Shown here piece by piece: positions 1 through 7,381 of a stretch of 33,503 nt of DNA (the first letter of the stretch is position 1; each line of letters starts with the position of its first letter). Source of the stretch: Bacteroidales bacterium (GTDB lineage: Bacteria > Bacteroidota > Bacteroidia > Bacteroidales > F082); NCBI GenBank assembly GCA_017553625.1, contig JAFZKP010000041.1, forward strand, positions 1 through 33,503, read 5' to 3'. The position numbers and the translations under genes were made by a program. The notes under the pieces are model-generated. The model searched no databases and was not told the origin of the DNA. It worked only from the letters and a program-made list of their open reading frames with translations.

Positions 1-20
1 AGGATCAAACTCTTCATTGT
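1..20 (-). rRNA. rrs: 16S ribosomal RNA, 5' end only (partial)
   Basis: Read on the minus strand, the first bases of the window give the universal 16S start (ACAATGAAGAGTTTGATCCT), so a 16S gene begins near position 20 and runs off the left edge. The mature 5' end is placed by similarity to known Bacteroidota 16S ends and could be a few bases off. The rest of the rRNA operon is outside the window. Confidence 0.95.
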
Positions 21-165
21 ATATTGCTGTACTTTCATGTTTTCTGTTCTACCTGGCGGATTCACCTGTTCTTTAGTCTCTTGGAATTGAAAGGTTCCTT
101 ACCTTTCAGACTACTTTTTTGTTGGCTCATTGCTTTCAAAGAACTTTCCAATCTTTTTGATTGAT
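21..165 (-). other. rRNA operon leader with boxA-like element and stem-loop
   Basis: This stretch lies between the rRNA promoter and the 16S 5' end. On the minus strand it carries AAAGTTCTTTGAAAG (about 137-148), the kind of boxA-like antitermination element seen in Bacteroidota rRNA leaders. It also holds a perfect 8-bp stem with a 5-base loop (88-95 with 101-108). No tRNA or protein gene is visible. The boxA assignment rests on resemblance and position. Confidence 0.6.
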
Positions 166-173
166 TGGGACTG

Positions 174-204
174 CAAAGATACAGCGAATTTTATTTCTGT
201 CAAG
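174..204 (-). promoter_or_regulatory. rRNA operon promoter
   Basis: On the minus strand there is TTGACA (203 to 198) and, 16 bases later, TATCTTTG (181 to 174). These are close to the -33 and -7 elements recognised by the primary sigma factor of Bacteroidota, with the strong upstream box expected of an rRNA promoter. Transcription would begin near position 168 and run left into the 16S gene. The upstream flank is A/T-tract rich, like an UP element. Confidence 0.75.
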
Positions 205-267
205 AAAAATGTGAAAAAATTTTTAATATTTTTTTGATAGTTGATTGTCAACGGATTATGGACATAA

Positions 268-342
268 TTTTCCCGAACAAGGCGGAAATCAGACTGCGAA
301 ACGAGCTTCTAAGGTACTCTTTCCCGCCTTGTCAGGGGAAAA
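268..342 (-). terminator. long inverted repeat just past the AlbA_2 gene, possible terminator
   Basis: Two arms pair imperfectly: TTTTCCC..ACAAGGCGG (268-285) with CCGCCTTGT..GGGAAAA (324-342), separated by about 38 bases. The repeat starts 3 bases after the AlbA_2 stop codon and ends about 65 bases before the rRNA promoter, so it is well placed to stop read-through. No clean U-run follows on the minus strand, so a repeat element of other origin is equally possible. A second short palindrome (ATTATG-GA-CATAAT, 255-268) adjoins it. Confidence 0.4.
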
Positions 343-344
343 TT

Positions 345-980
345 TTACGCCAAATCGGATGAAATGAAAAAAATCTTTTTGTCGGTCATCTCCATTTTGA
401 CCATTCCAATGACGATGAAATTTACCAAAATTCTTTCGGCGGCTTTCTTTTTTAAGTGCGAAATTTCCAAAAATTCCTCAAAACTGATTCTTCCGTGCTC
501 GTTCAAATAGCGCAGAAGCAGCATTTCCTCGTCGGTAAACGTTATTTGGATGATATTTTTGTCCTTTTCGTGCTTCCACACCTTTATTAATATAGGATTG
601 GCAACGATATTCTCATCTTTGACCCGCACATACACCTTATATATATTATTATGGTCGGGAGCTTTGTGCTTGTGATGCCTGCTTTTGGGTATAATCACTT
701 CCAAAACGGTTTTCCCGTTGATGTTCCATTCTTTTGCGGTGTATTCGACTTCAGGGCGGCAGTACATCTGTGCGGCAGTCTGTATCATGTGCTTTTCCTC
801 GTCGGATCTGATCCCGGAAATGGAGCCGTTGTCTTTCACACCTATTAATAATCGTCCGCCATCGGTGTTTGCAAACGCCACAAGAGAGCGGGCGATTTTT
901 TTACTGTCAGACACTTCGAATTTGAAATCAAGCATCTGGTGTTCGCCCTCGGCAATCAGTTTTTGAATATGACCGACCAT
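345..980 (-). CDS. AlbA_2 (Schlafen-like) domain protein
   Basis: This 211-residue protein begins with an AlbA_2 domain (about residues 5-130). The pattern LDFKFEVSD, then FANTDGGRLLIGVKDNGSI, then YVRV is typical of the family (COG2865 type), whose members are predicted nucleic-acid or nucleotide binders. The C-terminal part (about 140-205) looks like a winged helix: ITFTDEEMLLLRYLNEHG followed by an amphipathic helix. That suits a DNA-binding regulator. The ATG start at 980 sits just behind a recognisable promoter. It is read toward the 16S gene, with which it shares direction. No partner gene indicates its target, so the role is unknown. Confidence 0.85.
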   Translation of the reverse strand: MVGHIQKLIAEGEHQMLDFKFEVSDSKKIARSLVAFANTDGGRLLIGVKDNGSISGIRSDEEKHMIQTAAQMYCRPEVEYTAKEWNINGKTVLEVIIPKSRHHKHKAPDHNNIYKVYVRVKDENIVANPILIKVWKHEKDKNIIQITFTDEEMLLLRYLNEHGRISFEEFLEISHLKKKAAERILVNFIVIGMVKMEMTDKKIFFISSDLA

Positions 981-996
981 CTCGTGATTATTTTTG

Positions 997-1027
997 CAAA
1001 AATACGCAAATTTTGTAAATCAGCAAT
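997..1027 (-). promoter_or_regulatory. promoter of the AlbA_2 gene
   Basis: On the minus strand ATTG (1027 to 1024) is followed, 19 bases on, by TATTTTTG (1004 to 997), matching the Bacteroidota -33/-7 pattern. The start codon lies 17 bases further down. The -33 box is one base off consensus. Confidence 0.5.
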
Positions 1028-1196
1028 CTTAAGACGTAAAAATAGAATAGGATAGGGCGGAGGGCGAAAAAATCGTTTTTAGGCGTTTTAAGCGCATCAA
1101 ATTTTTAGGGTATACAAAAGTGTTTTTGGAGCAGAAAAGTGGTTTATATCGAAAATACAAAAATGTAAATGACGAAAATGTAAAAGATTTTTAAAA

Positions 1197-1264
1197 TTTA
1201 CAAAAATAAAACACGAATCATAAATGATTGAATATCATTGCTTTTAAAATTTGTAACCTCAAAT
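1197..1264. repeat. 68-base unit, copy A (upstream of the XRE gene)
   Basis: The unit starts with TTTACAAAAATAAAA (1197-1211) and ends with TTTGTAACCTCAAAT (1250-1264). Both 15-mers recur exactly, at the same 53-base separation, in copy B. The ends are partly complementary (TTTACAAA against TTTGTAA), so the unit is also a weak inverted repeat. The 38-base interior differs between copies. In copy A it contains the palindrome AATCAT-AA-ATGATT (1216-1229), and a further palindrome, TTACAATTGTAA, lies at 1266-1277. Confidence 0.7.
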
Positions 1265-1509
1265 ATTACAATTGTAAACAAATCGATAATACTTTACATG
1301 AATAAATTCGGCAAAATGTTAAATATATTTAGGATAAAACATTGTTTATCATTAAAATATACATATAAAATAGATAAATAACTTTAATAAATAGTGATTT
1401 TTTTGTATTTTTGATACTATATTAAGAAAACATTATAAATAATTGTAATAAAATGATTTAAATAGAATAGCAGAAGCATTTATTGAAGAAAATCAAGGGT
1501 GGGCTTAGG

Positions 1510-1577
1510 TTTACAAAAATAAAATCAATAAATTTAACTTTTGTATTGTTTTTATTTTTACTTTTGTAACCTCAAAT
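1510..1577. repeat. 68-base unit, copy B (adjacent to the XRE gene)
   Basis: This is the second copy of the unit: TTTACAAAAATAAAA at 1510-1524 and TTTGTAACCTCAAAT at 1563-1577, with exactly the same end-to-end length as copy A and 313 bases from it. In this copy the interior extends the complementarity, so the whole can fold into an imperfect stem. TACTTTTG (1559-1566) in the right end resembles a -7 promoter box 47 bases before the XRE start codon. The rest of the 981-1612 gap is AT-rich, with no ORF I would support. Confidence 0.7.
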
Positions 1578-1612
1578 GTTTTTAAAAATGAATTTTTAGG
1601 GAGGAACATGAT

Positions 1613-2053
1613 ATGGAATTAATCAAAGATCGACTGGCTCACATATTGAGAGCGAAAAATCTTACGGCTACACAGTTCGCTGAAAAGATGGAAATCCAGC
1701 CTTCAAATGTGTCTCATTTGCTAAATGGAAGAAACAAACCGAGTTTGGATTTTCTGATAAAATTGAAAGAGATTTTTCCGGAATATAGCTTTGATTGGAT
1801 AATTTTGGGAAAGAAACCAATCACAATAAACGATTCAAATCCTGTCATTTCTGGAGAAGACGAGTTGAAATTTGAAGATGCAATTGATGATAGGGTTGTT
1901 GAGTTTGATAATATTGATGATGAATATGGGGAAGTGAACGAAATCGTTGAAAAAAGCATTGATAATCAGTTGGAAAGAAAGAATAAGCAAGATGTTAAGA
2001 AGCTTATTGTTGTTTATTCTGACAACACTTTTGAAGTTCTCACTCCACGATAA
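1613..2053 (+). CDS. XRE-family helix-turn-helix regulator
   Basis: The protein has 146 residues. Residues 6-60 form a classic Cro/C1-type helix-turn-helix: ILRAKNLTATQFAEKMEIQPSNVSHLLNGRNKPSLDFLIKL. A conserved-looking aromatic patch FDWIILGKKP follows, then an acidic, low-complexity middle (about 75-125). The C-terminal tail KKLIVVYSDNTFEVLTP resembles the end of many small Bacteroidota XRE regulators. An unusually good ribosome site for this phylum (GGGAGGAAC) precedes the ATG. The gene stands alone behind a 630-base gap carrying duplicated operator-like units, so autoregulation is a reasonable inference. No phage or toxin partner adjoins it. Confidence 0.88.
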   Translation: MELIKDRLAHILRAKNLTATQFAEKMEIQPSNVSHLLNGRNKPSLDFLIKLKEIFPEYSFDWIILGKKPITINDSNPVISGEDELKFEDAIDDRVVEFDNIDDEYGEVNEIVEKSIDNQLERKNKQDVKKLIVVYSDNTFEVLTPR

Positions 2054-2151
2054 TTATAATTAGGTGTAATAAAATTGCAAAAATTCAGTTTAGACATTTA
2101 TATGTTAATAAAAATTAGTATTTTTGTTTAATAAAAATACAAATTATCAAG

Positions 2152-3174
2152 ATGTCTAAAGAATTGTTTCTCAATAACTTCCGAGAATTTATATCACAAT
2201 ATAAACGTGTGGTCGTTGTTTCGCATGTCAATCCTGACGGTGACGCCATCGGCTCTTCATTGGCTTTTTATTATTTTTTGCTGAAATTCGGAATTGATGT
2301 AAAAGTTATCATTCCCAATGATTTTCCATCTTTTTTGTCATGGATGCCTGGAATTTCTGATATTTTGATTTTTGACAAGAATCAGGAGAAGGGAGTTGAG
2401 TATCTTAATGCTGCTGAATTGATTTGTTATCTTGATTTTAATCATCCGTCGCGTACTGGGTTGGTACACAATGATTTATGCCATTGTAAAAAGACTCCGA
2501 GACTATTGATTGACCATCATAGGGATGCTGATTTTTCACAGTTCGCAGCATATTTGTCAGACGTGGAGACATCGAGCACATCGGAATTGGTGGCGGAAGT
2601 CATTAAATACCATGGATTTGACAAATATCTTGATGACAATATCGCCACATGTCTGCTTGTGGGCATTATGACGGACACAGGCTCTTTTTCACATTCGATT
2701 TATCATCCCGAAACATTTGAGATTTGCGGCGAGTTGATTTCTCCAACTGTTGATTATCAATTGATTCACAGTAATATATACAATACATTTTCCGAAAACA
2801 GAATGCGTCTTCTCGGCTTCTGCATAAACAACAGAATGACTGTCCTAAACGATTATCATGCAGCGTATATCTATTTGACAAAGGAAGATTTGGATGCGTT
2901 TGATTATCAAATCGGCGATACGGAAGGTGTTGTGAACCATCCACTGATGATTGATAATGTAAAATTGTCTGTGCTAATCACTGAGCGTCAGGGAGTTATA
3001 AGATTTTCATTCAGGTCTAAAGGTGATTTTTCGGTACATGAATTGTCAAAAGAGCATTTCAATGGAGGTGGTCATACAAATGCTGCCGGTGGAACGCTTA
3101 ACTGCACTATTGACGAGGCTGTAGACAAGTTTTTGCGTGTATTGCCTCAATATAAAGAGATGTTAAACAAGTAA
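2152..3174 (+). CDS. nrnA: DHH/DHHA1 phosphoesterase, NrnA-like oligoribonuclease / pAp phosphatase
   Basis: This 340-residue protein has the length and layout of NrnA. An N-terminal DHH domain (about 15-170) carries SHVNPDGDAIGSS and LLIDHHRDAD, which supply the metal-binding Asp and His residues. A C-terminal DHHA1 domain holds the substrate-binding loop GGGHTNAAGG (about 304-313). The family degrades nanoRNAs and dephosphorylates 3'-phosphoadenosine 5'-phosphate in the cytoplasm. It is the first gene of a four-gene operon. Its stop overlaps the ATG of the next gene (TAATG), so it is translationally linked to FKBP-type lipoproteins. A possible -7 box (TATTTTTG, 2119-2126) lies upstream without a good -33 box. 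Confidence 0.9.
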   Translation: MSKELFLNNFREFISQYKRVVVVSHVNPDGDAIGSSLAFYYFLLKFGIDVKVIIPNDFPSFLSWMPGISDILIFDKNQEKGVEYLNAAELICYLDFNHPSRTGLVHNDLCHCKKTPRLLIDHHRDADFSQFAAYLSDVETSSTSELVAEVIKYHGFDKYLDDNIATCLLVGIMTDTGSFSHSIYHPETFEICGELISPTVDYQLIHSNIYNTFSENRMRLLGFCINNRMTVLNDYHAAYIYLTKEDLDAFDYQIGDTEGVVNHPLMIDNVKLSVLITERQGVIRFSFRSKGDFSVHELSKEHFNGGGHTNAAGGTLNCTIDEAVDKFLRVLPQYKEMLNK

Positions 3175-3725
3175 TGTTAAAAAAATTTAATAAAATATTA
3201 TTTGCAATCGCTGTTTTATGCGTTTTTCCTTTATTGATGTCTTGTACTGATGAAGAAGATACGCAGAGACCGTCTGTAGACAAAACACAAAAAAAAGAGA
3301 GCCTTGAAAAAGCCAACAGATACTTGTTTTTAAAGGAGAAAGAAGATATTGATGATTACGTTGCCAGACATGAGATAAAAGTGGTTGAAACCGGCACGGG
3401 ATTGCGCTATCGCATTATAAAACAAGGAGAAGGCGAATTGATAAAGCAAGGAGATAATATAGTGATAGATTATGAAGTGAGGCTTCTGAATGGTAAACTC
3501 ATATATAGCTCTAAAGAAGACGGATTGAAAACAATGAAAGTGGGCAGAGGAGGAGTCGAGACTGGTCTTGAAGAAGCCTTTCTCCATCTTCACAAGGGTG
3601 ATGTGGCAGAAATTATTATCCCGTCACATCTTGCTCACGGTTTGATTGGTGACGGTAACAGAATCCCGCCACGGCAACCAATTGTGTATAAATTGAAAAT
3701 AATTGATAATCAAATAAATAAGTAA
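3174..3725 (+). CDS. gldI: GldI-like FKBP-type peptidyl-prolyl isomerase lipoprotein
   Basis: A signal peptide ends in the lipobox LLMSC (Cys24), so the mature 160-residue protein should be membrane-anchored. The stretch DDYVARHEIKVVETGTGLRY followed by one FKBP domain (about 90-180) matches the GldI family. GldI is known from gliding motility in Flavobacterium but also occurs in non-gliding Bacteroidota. Active-site positions are changed: IDYEV for the usual VHYTG, IYSS for FDSS, GL for GW, and AHGLIG for the usual GYG. Isomerase activity is therefore doubtful and a chaperone role more likely. It overlaps nrnA by one base and is followed after 19 bases by a second FKBP lipoprotein. No other gliding genes lie in the window. 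Confidence 0.82.
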   Translation: MLKKFNKILFAIAVLCVFPLLMSCTDEEDTQRPSVDKTQKKESLEKANRYLFLKEKEDIDDYVARHEIKVVETGTGLRYRIIKQGEGELIKQGDNIVIDYEVRLLNGKLIYSSKEDGLKTMKVGRGGVETGLEEAFLHLHKGDVAEIIIPSHLAHGLIGDGNRIPPRQPIVYKLKIIDNQINK

Positions 3726-3744
3726 AATAAATTAACAAAAAATC

Positions 3745-4617
3745 ATGAAAAAATCATTTTTAATGGTGACAGCATTAAGTTTAATGCTTTCAATGTTGGC
3801 AAGTTGCGGCAATGGCGACGCGCCGAAGGGTTATAAAACAACCCAAAACGGACTTTATTATAAATTCCATCAAGAAAACAGCGGGGAACTTCCAAGTATC
3901 GGTTATTTGGTTGATTTGACATTGTCCTGCGCAATAAACGATACAAATACAATTATTCCGCCTACAAAGAATATCATACAGTTGTCAGAACCAACTTTTT
4001 ACTCTGATTTCATGGAAGGTATTGGAATGATGCATATCGGCGACTCTGCTTCATTCATAGTGAATATTGACACAACGTTTATGTATTTGTTCAGAGTTCA
4101 GGAATTGCCTGAGGAGTTCAAAAGTACAGACATTATGAGATTTGACGTCAAAATCAATGATTTTTATCCGGAAAGTGAATATATGAAAAAAATGATTGAA
4201 GCTATCAAGAAGAATTATCCAGAGGAAACTGCGGGAGCAGCAGCCGAGATGCAAGATTATTTTACAGAGAACAATATCGTCGCAAAGCCAACAGAATCAG
4301 GGCTTTACTATGTTATGACCCAAGAAGGCAACGGTGAAATGCCGTCAAAAGGTGACAATGTGAAAGTTCATTACACAGGTAAATTGTTGAATGGAAAAGT
4401 GTTCGATTCGTCAATTGAACGCGGCGAACCTATTGAAGTTCCTATCGGAATGCGTTATGTCATCCCTGGCTGGGACGAAGGAATCATGATGATGTCGAAA
4501 GGCGAGAAAGGCGTTCTATACATTCCATTTTATCTGGGATATGGTGACAGAGGTGCAGGACAGGACATTCCTCCATTCTCAAATTTGATTTTTGAAGTTG
4601 AACTTATTGATTTTTAA
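3745..4617 (+). CDS. FKBP-type peptidyl-prolyl isomerase lipoprotein, two FKBP-like domains
   Basis: This is a 290-residue lipoprotein with lipobox MLASC (Cys21). The C-terminal domain (about 185-290) is a complete FKBP with the expected binding-site residues: KVHYTGKLLNGKVFDSS, RYVIPGWDEG, FYLGYGDRG and IPPFSNLIFEVELI. It is the only one of the six FKBP-like domains in this operon that looks fully active. The N-terminal half (about 35-135) is a degenerate FKBP-like copy (LYYKFHQENSGELPSIG, then LVDLTLSC) that lacks the active-site set. It probably acts on envelope proteins in the periplasm or at the outer membrane. It is third in the operon, with 6 bases before the next gene. Confidence 0.88.
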   Translation: MKKSFLMVTALSLMLSMLASCGNGDAPKGYKTTQNGLYYKFHQENSGELPSIGYLVDLTLSCAINDTNTIIPPTKNIIQLSEPTFYSDFMEGIGMMHIGDSASFIVNIDTTFMYLFRVQELPEEFKSTDIMRFDVKINDFYPESEYMKKMIEAIKKNYPEETAGAAAEMQDYFTENNIVAKPTESGLYYVMTQEGNGEMPSKGDNVKVHYTGKLLNGKVFDSSIERGEPIEVPIGMRYVIPGWDEGIMMMSKGEKGVLYIPFYLGYGDRGAGQDIPPFSNLIFEVELIDF

Positions 4618-4623
4618 TAAATT

Positions 4624-5949
4624 ATGAGAAGACTGCCATCATATCTATGGTGCTTGATAGGTTGCGTGATTCTTTTATCATGTGAAAAATCAGTTTACAG
4701 AGGCTTTGACAAAACCGACAATGGGACATATATGCAGTTCCATGATATTAACAAACAGGGAATTATGCCTAAAGTTGGCGACCATGTGTTTGTGAATCTT
4801 CGTCAAAGCATTGGCGACTCGCTTATTTTTTCTACGGAAGAGATAGGTGAGGATGCTTTTGAAATTGAGATTACGGAGCCTACATTCGTCGGTGATATGA
4901 TGGCAGGTCTTCTGAATATGCATGTTGATGACTCGGCGACGGTGGTTTACCTCGTGGATTCCATTTGTATCAAAACTTTGGGAATGGATGCCGTTCCCGA
5001 TTATCTCGTTTCTGGAATGCCTGTTTATGTTGACATTCGGTTGAAAGACATCAAGACAGCAGAAGTTATTGCCAATGAGCGAAAACAGGAGCTGTTGTTG
5101 GTGAAGCAAAATGATGAGGACCGACTGGCTATGTATTATTCCGATGTGAATAACAAAATAACGGAAAACGGACTTATCATTATGAAAGTCGATGGGAAAG
5201 GAAGAGGTCCCAAGAGCGGTGAGATTTTGAAAGTCAATTTCAACATGATAACTCTCGAGGGGGACACTTTGCTTGACTTGTTTGAAAGGGAGCCTGTGGC
5301 TGTGAGATTTGGCGACATGGAGCTTGGAACTGGTTTCGCCGAAGCCATGAGATATGTTCCTGAAGGCGGTGAAGGGCATTTCGTGATTCCTTCATCTTTG
5401 GCGTTCGACAGCGCCGGTCTTGACAACATAATCCCGCCTTATACCTCTTTTATATTGAATGTCAAAAACAATGAAATCCTTACCGTTGAGGAGTTTGAAG
5501 CAGAGGAGAAGAGGCTTCAGGAGGTAAAAGAGGCGGAAAATCAGAAGCGTTTGGAAGAAGAACCGGAAAGAATAGCAAAATTTGTGAAAGAGCATAATGT
5601 TAATGTGGCTCCAAGTGAGACCGGGGTTTACTATCTTGAAATAAGAAAAGGCACAGGCGCTTTTGTGGAGGATGGCGATATGGTGTCGATACATTATAAT
5701 CTTTATAACCTTGATAATAAACTCATTGAGTCGAGCTTTGAATATGAGCCGTTGCAGTTTGTTTTTGGCGCAGGCGACATGGTGCCTGGCATTGAAGAAG
5801 CATTGACAAAGATGAGGGTGGGAGGCAGGTGCACAATTATTGTCCCGTCAGCGATGGGATTTGGCAATGTGGCGATTGACGAGGAACTGCCAGCCAATTC
5901 AACGGTTATTTTCGATATAGAACTTATTGACGTTCAGAAAGTTCGTTAG
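4624..5949 (+). CDS. triple FKBP-like domain lipoprotein
   Basis: The protein has 441 residues, with a short signal ending in LLSC (Cys20). Three FKBP-like modules follow one another: about 50-140, 185-275 and 340-438. All begin with the GD/GE-x-V/L pattern of FKBP strand 1 and end with IPP- or LPANS-type loops. None keeps the full catalytic set: module 3 has IHYNL and GIEEA where FKBP has HYTG and GW, and GFGN for GYGD. A charged, probably helical linker (EEFEAEEKRLQEVKEAENQK, about 280-310) separates modules 2 and 3. It is the last gene of the operon, and its 3' end overlaps the convergent O-antigen ligase gene by 26 bases. The role is probably binding or chaperoning rather than catalysis. 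Confidence 0.82.
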   Translation: MRRLPSYLWCLIGCVILLSCEKSVYRGFDKTDNGTYMQFHDINKQGIMPKVGDHVFVNLRQSIGDSLIFSTEEIGEDAFEIEITEPTFVGDMMAGLLNMHVDDSATVVYLVDSICIKTLGMDAVPDYLVSGMPVYVDIRLKDIKTAEVIANERKQELLLVKQNDEDRLAMYYSDVNNKITENGLIIMKVDGKGRGPKSGEILKVNFNMITLEGDTLLDLFEREPVAVRFGDMELGTGFAEAMRYVPEGGEGHFVIPSSLAFDSAGLDNIIPPYTSFILNVKNNEILTVEEFEAEEKRLQEVKEAENQKRLEEEPERIAKFVKEHNVNVAPSETGVYYLEIRKGTGAFVEDGDMVSIHYNLYNLDNKLIESSFEYEPLQFVFGAGDMVPGIEEALTKMRVGGRCTIIVPSAMGFGNVAIDEELPANSTVIFDIELIDVQKVR

Positions 5950-7381
5950 TTTCATAGAAATCAGTCTTGTCGGCATGATAGCAGTCGATGGCTGCGATTA
6001 TTGCCATGCAGCTCCATACCGGCACAGCGAGTTTGTCGGTGTCGAGGAAGTTGTTTAATGTTCCGTGCACGAAATAGCCGAGCAGTGCGAGAGTGGCACC
6101 GAGGACAAGCACTTTTGATTCCTTGTTTTTCGCTCTTCTGTACGTCATAAGACCGCAGTACATGAACGCGACGACCAATGCAACCACTATCAATGAGCCT
6201 GCGACGCCTTGTTCGGCAAGTGCGCCGATGAATTCACTGTGTGCGTTGCCCATATCGCCGGAATTGGTGCTGATGATGGTTTTATTTTTTGATTCCTGGA
6301 ACGGGGCATAGACGAACTGGTAGGTGCCTGGACCCCAACCGACAACAGGTCTTTCCTCAAACATCCTAAATGCGGAGTTCCAACGGTTTATACGTTCAAG
6401 GTTGGATGCGTCGGTGGAAATGTTTGTCATGGATTTTATGTTTTCAACGACGTTTCCTGAGGCGTCTTGGTCGTTTTTGGCAAGTGTGTCGAAAATCTGC
6501 TGTTGGAACACAAAGAACAATCCGATTAAAACAGCAGCGACAACCGCGATGTATTTGAATTTGATTTTGAGAAGGACGCAAACCAAAACTCCGATTGCAG
6601 CAATCAGGCTTATCCATGAGGCGCGGCAGAATGAAAGGATTATGGCCGCGATGAGGATGCAAAACACTATCACAACGCCTAAACGTCTGTATCTCTTCAT
6701 GTTAGGCATAAACAGATATGCGGCGCACAAGACTATGCAGATTGCGAGAATGGCACCGTAAGCGGTATGGTCGTTATAGAAAGGTGTCATGACCCAGTGG
6801 GCGGTGTCGCCGTCAAATCCGTGCTTGGCGTGGTTTATTATGGTGTAAAACACCACGATGACGAGACCTGCGATGTGAAGCCAGATGAATCTGTTGATAT
6901 TCTTCGGGTCTTTAAACAGAACGGCGCACATGAAATAGGCGGGAATAATAAACCAGAGACGGGAAACGACGAATTTAACGGAAACGAGAGGCATCTCGCT
7001 CGTTATGGTAGTGAGAATCATCCAGATAAACATTATGTAAATCACAATGGATATTGGATAACTCGCTATTTTCACGTCAAATTTGCGCTCGTACAGGTAT
7101 TTTGCCATGAAAATGACAAGTAATCCGGCGAGTAGTGGCTCAGCGGGCAAAGATAACGCCAACCGCACATTAAGAGATTGGATATTTATTGACAAAGGTG
7201 TGATAAATGCCACCAGGAGCAGCACTTTGTCGAGAGAAAACACGTACAACAGCAGGATTCCTATTACAATAGGAAGGGCAAAGGCAAGATATGTGTCTTT
7301 TTTGACAACAAAATACAATCCAATGGCGACAAAAATCGCCACGATAATATATAATGCTGCTGTCTTTACGTATTTTTGCAT
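5924..7381 (-). CDS. O-antigen ligase / Wzy-type polymerase family membrane protein
   Basis: This 485-residue protein has about eleven hydrophobic segments and a large loop at about residues 310-395. The loop holds GWGPGTYQFVYAPFQ and NAHSEFIGALAEQGVAG. The His-containing motif ahead of a conserved Glu/Gly stretch is the hallmark of the Wzy_C (WaaL/RfaL) family, which joins O-antigen to lipid A-core or polymerises repeat units at the inner membrane. It is the last gene of a minus-strand operon after two Wzz-like genes. The preceding stop overlaps its ATG (TAATG). Ligase and polymerase cannot be told apart from sequence alone, so no symbol is given. Confidence 0.85.
   Translation of the reverse strand: MQKYVKTAALYIIVAIFVAIGLYFVVKKDTYLAFALPIVIGILLLYVFSLDKVLLLVAFITPLSINIQSLNVRLALSLPAEPLLAGLLVIFMAKYLYERKFDVKIASYPISIVIYIMFIWMILTTITSEMPLVSVKFVVSRLWFIIPAYFMCAVLFKDPKNINRFIWLHIAGLVIVVFYTIINHAKHGFDGDTAHWVMTPFYNDHTAYGAILAICIVLCAAYLFMPNMKRYRRLGVVIVFCILIAAIILSFCRASWISLIAAIGVLVCVLLKIKFKYIAVVAAVLIGLFFVFQQQIFDTLAKNDQDASGNVVENIKSMTNISTDASNLERINRWNSAFRMFEERPVVGWGPGTYQFVYAPFQESKNKTIISTNSGDMGNAHSEFIGALAEQGVAGSLIVVALVVAFMYCGLMTYRRAKNKESKVLVLGATLALLGYFVHGTLNNFLDTDKLAVPVWSCMAIIAAIDCYHADKTDFYETNELSERQ

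Noticed and set aside
165-362. 65-codon plus-strand frame in the rRNA upstream region
   Set aside because: It runs through the rRNA promoter and the long inverted repeat, and its composition does not resemble a protein gene.
1197-1577. attachment sites of a prophage next to the XRE repressor-like gene
   Set aside because: No integrase, structural or lysis genes are nearby, and the flanking genes are chromosomal housekeeping genes.
4690-5379. 229-codon minus-strand frame inside the triple FKBP gene
   Set aside because: It is antisense to a clear FKBP lipoprotein, with no motif and no promoter, so it is a shadow frame.
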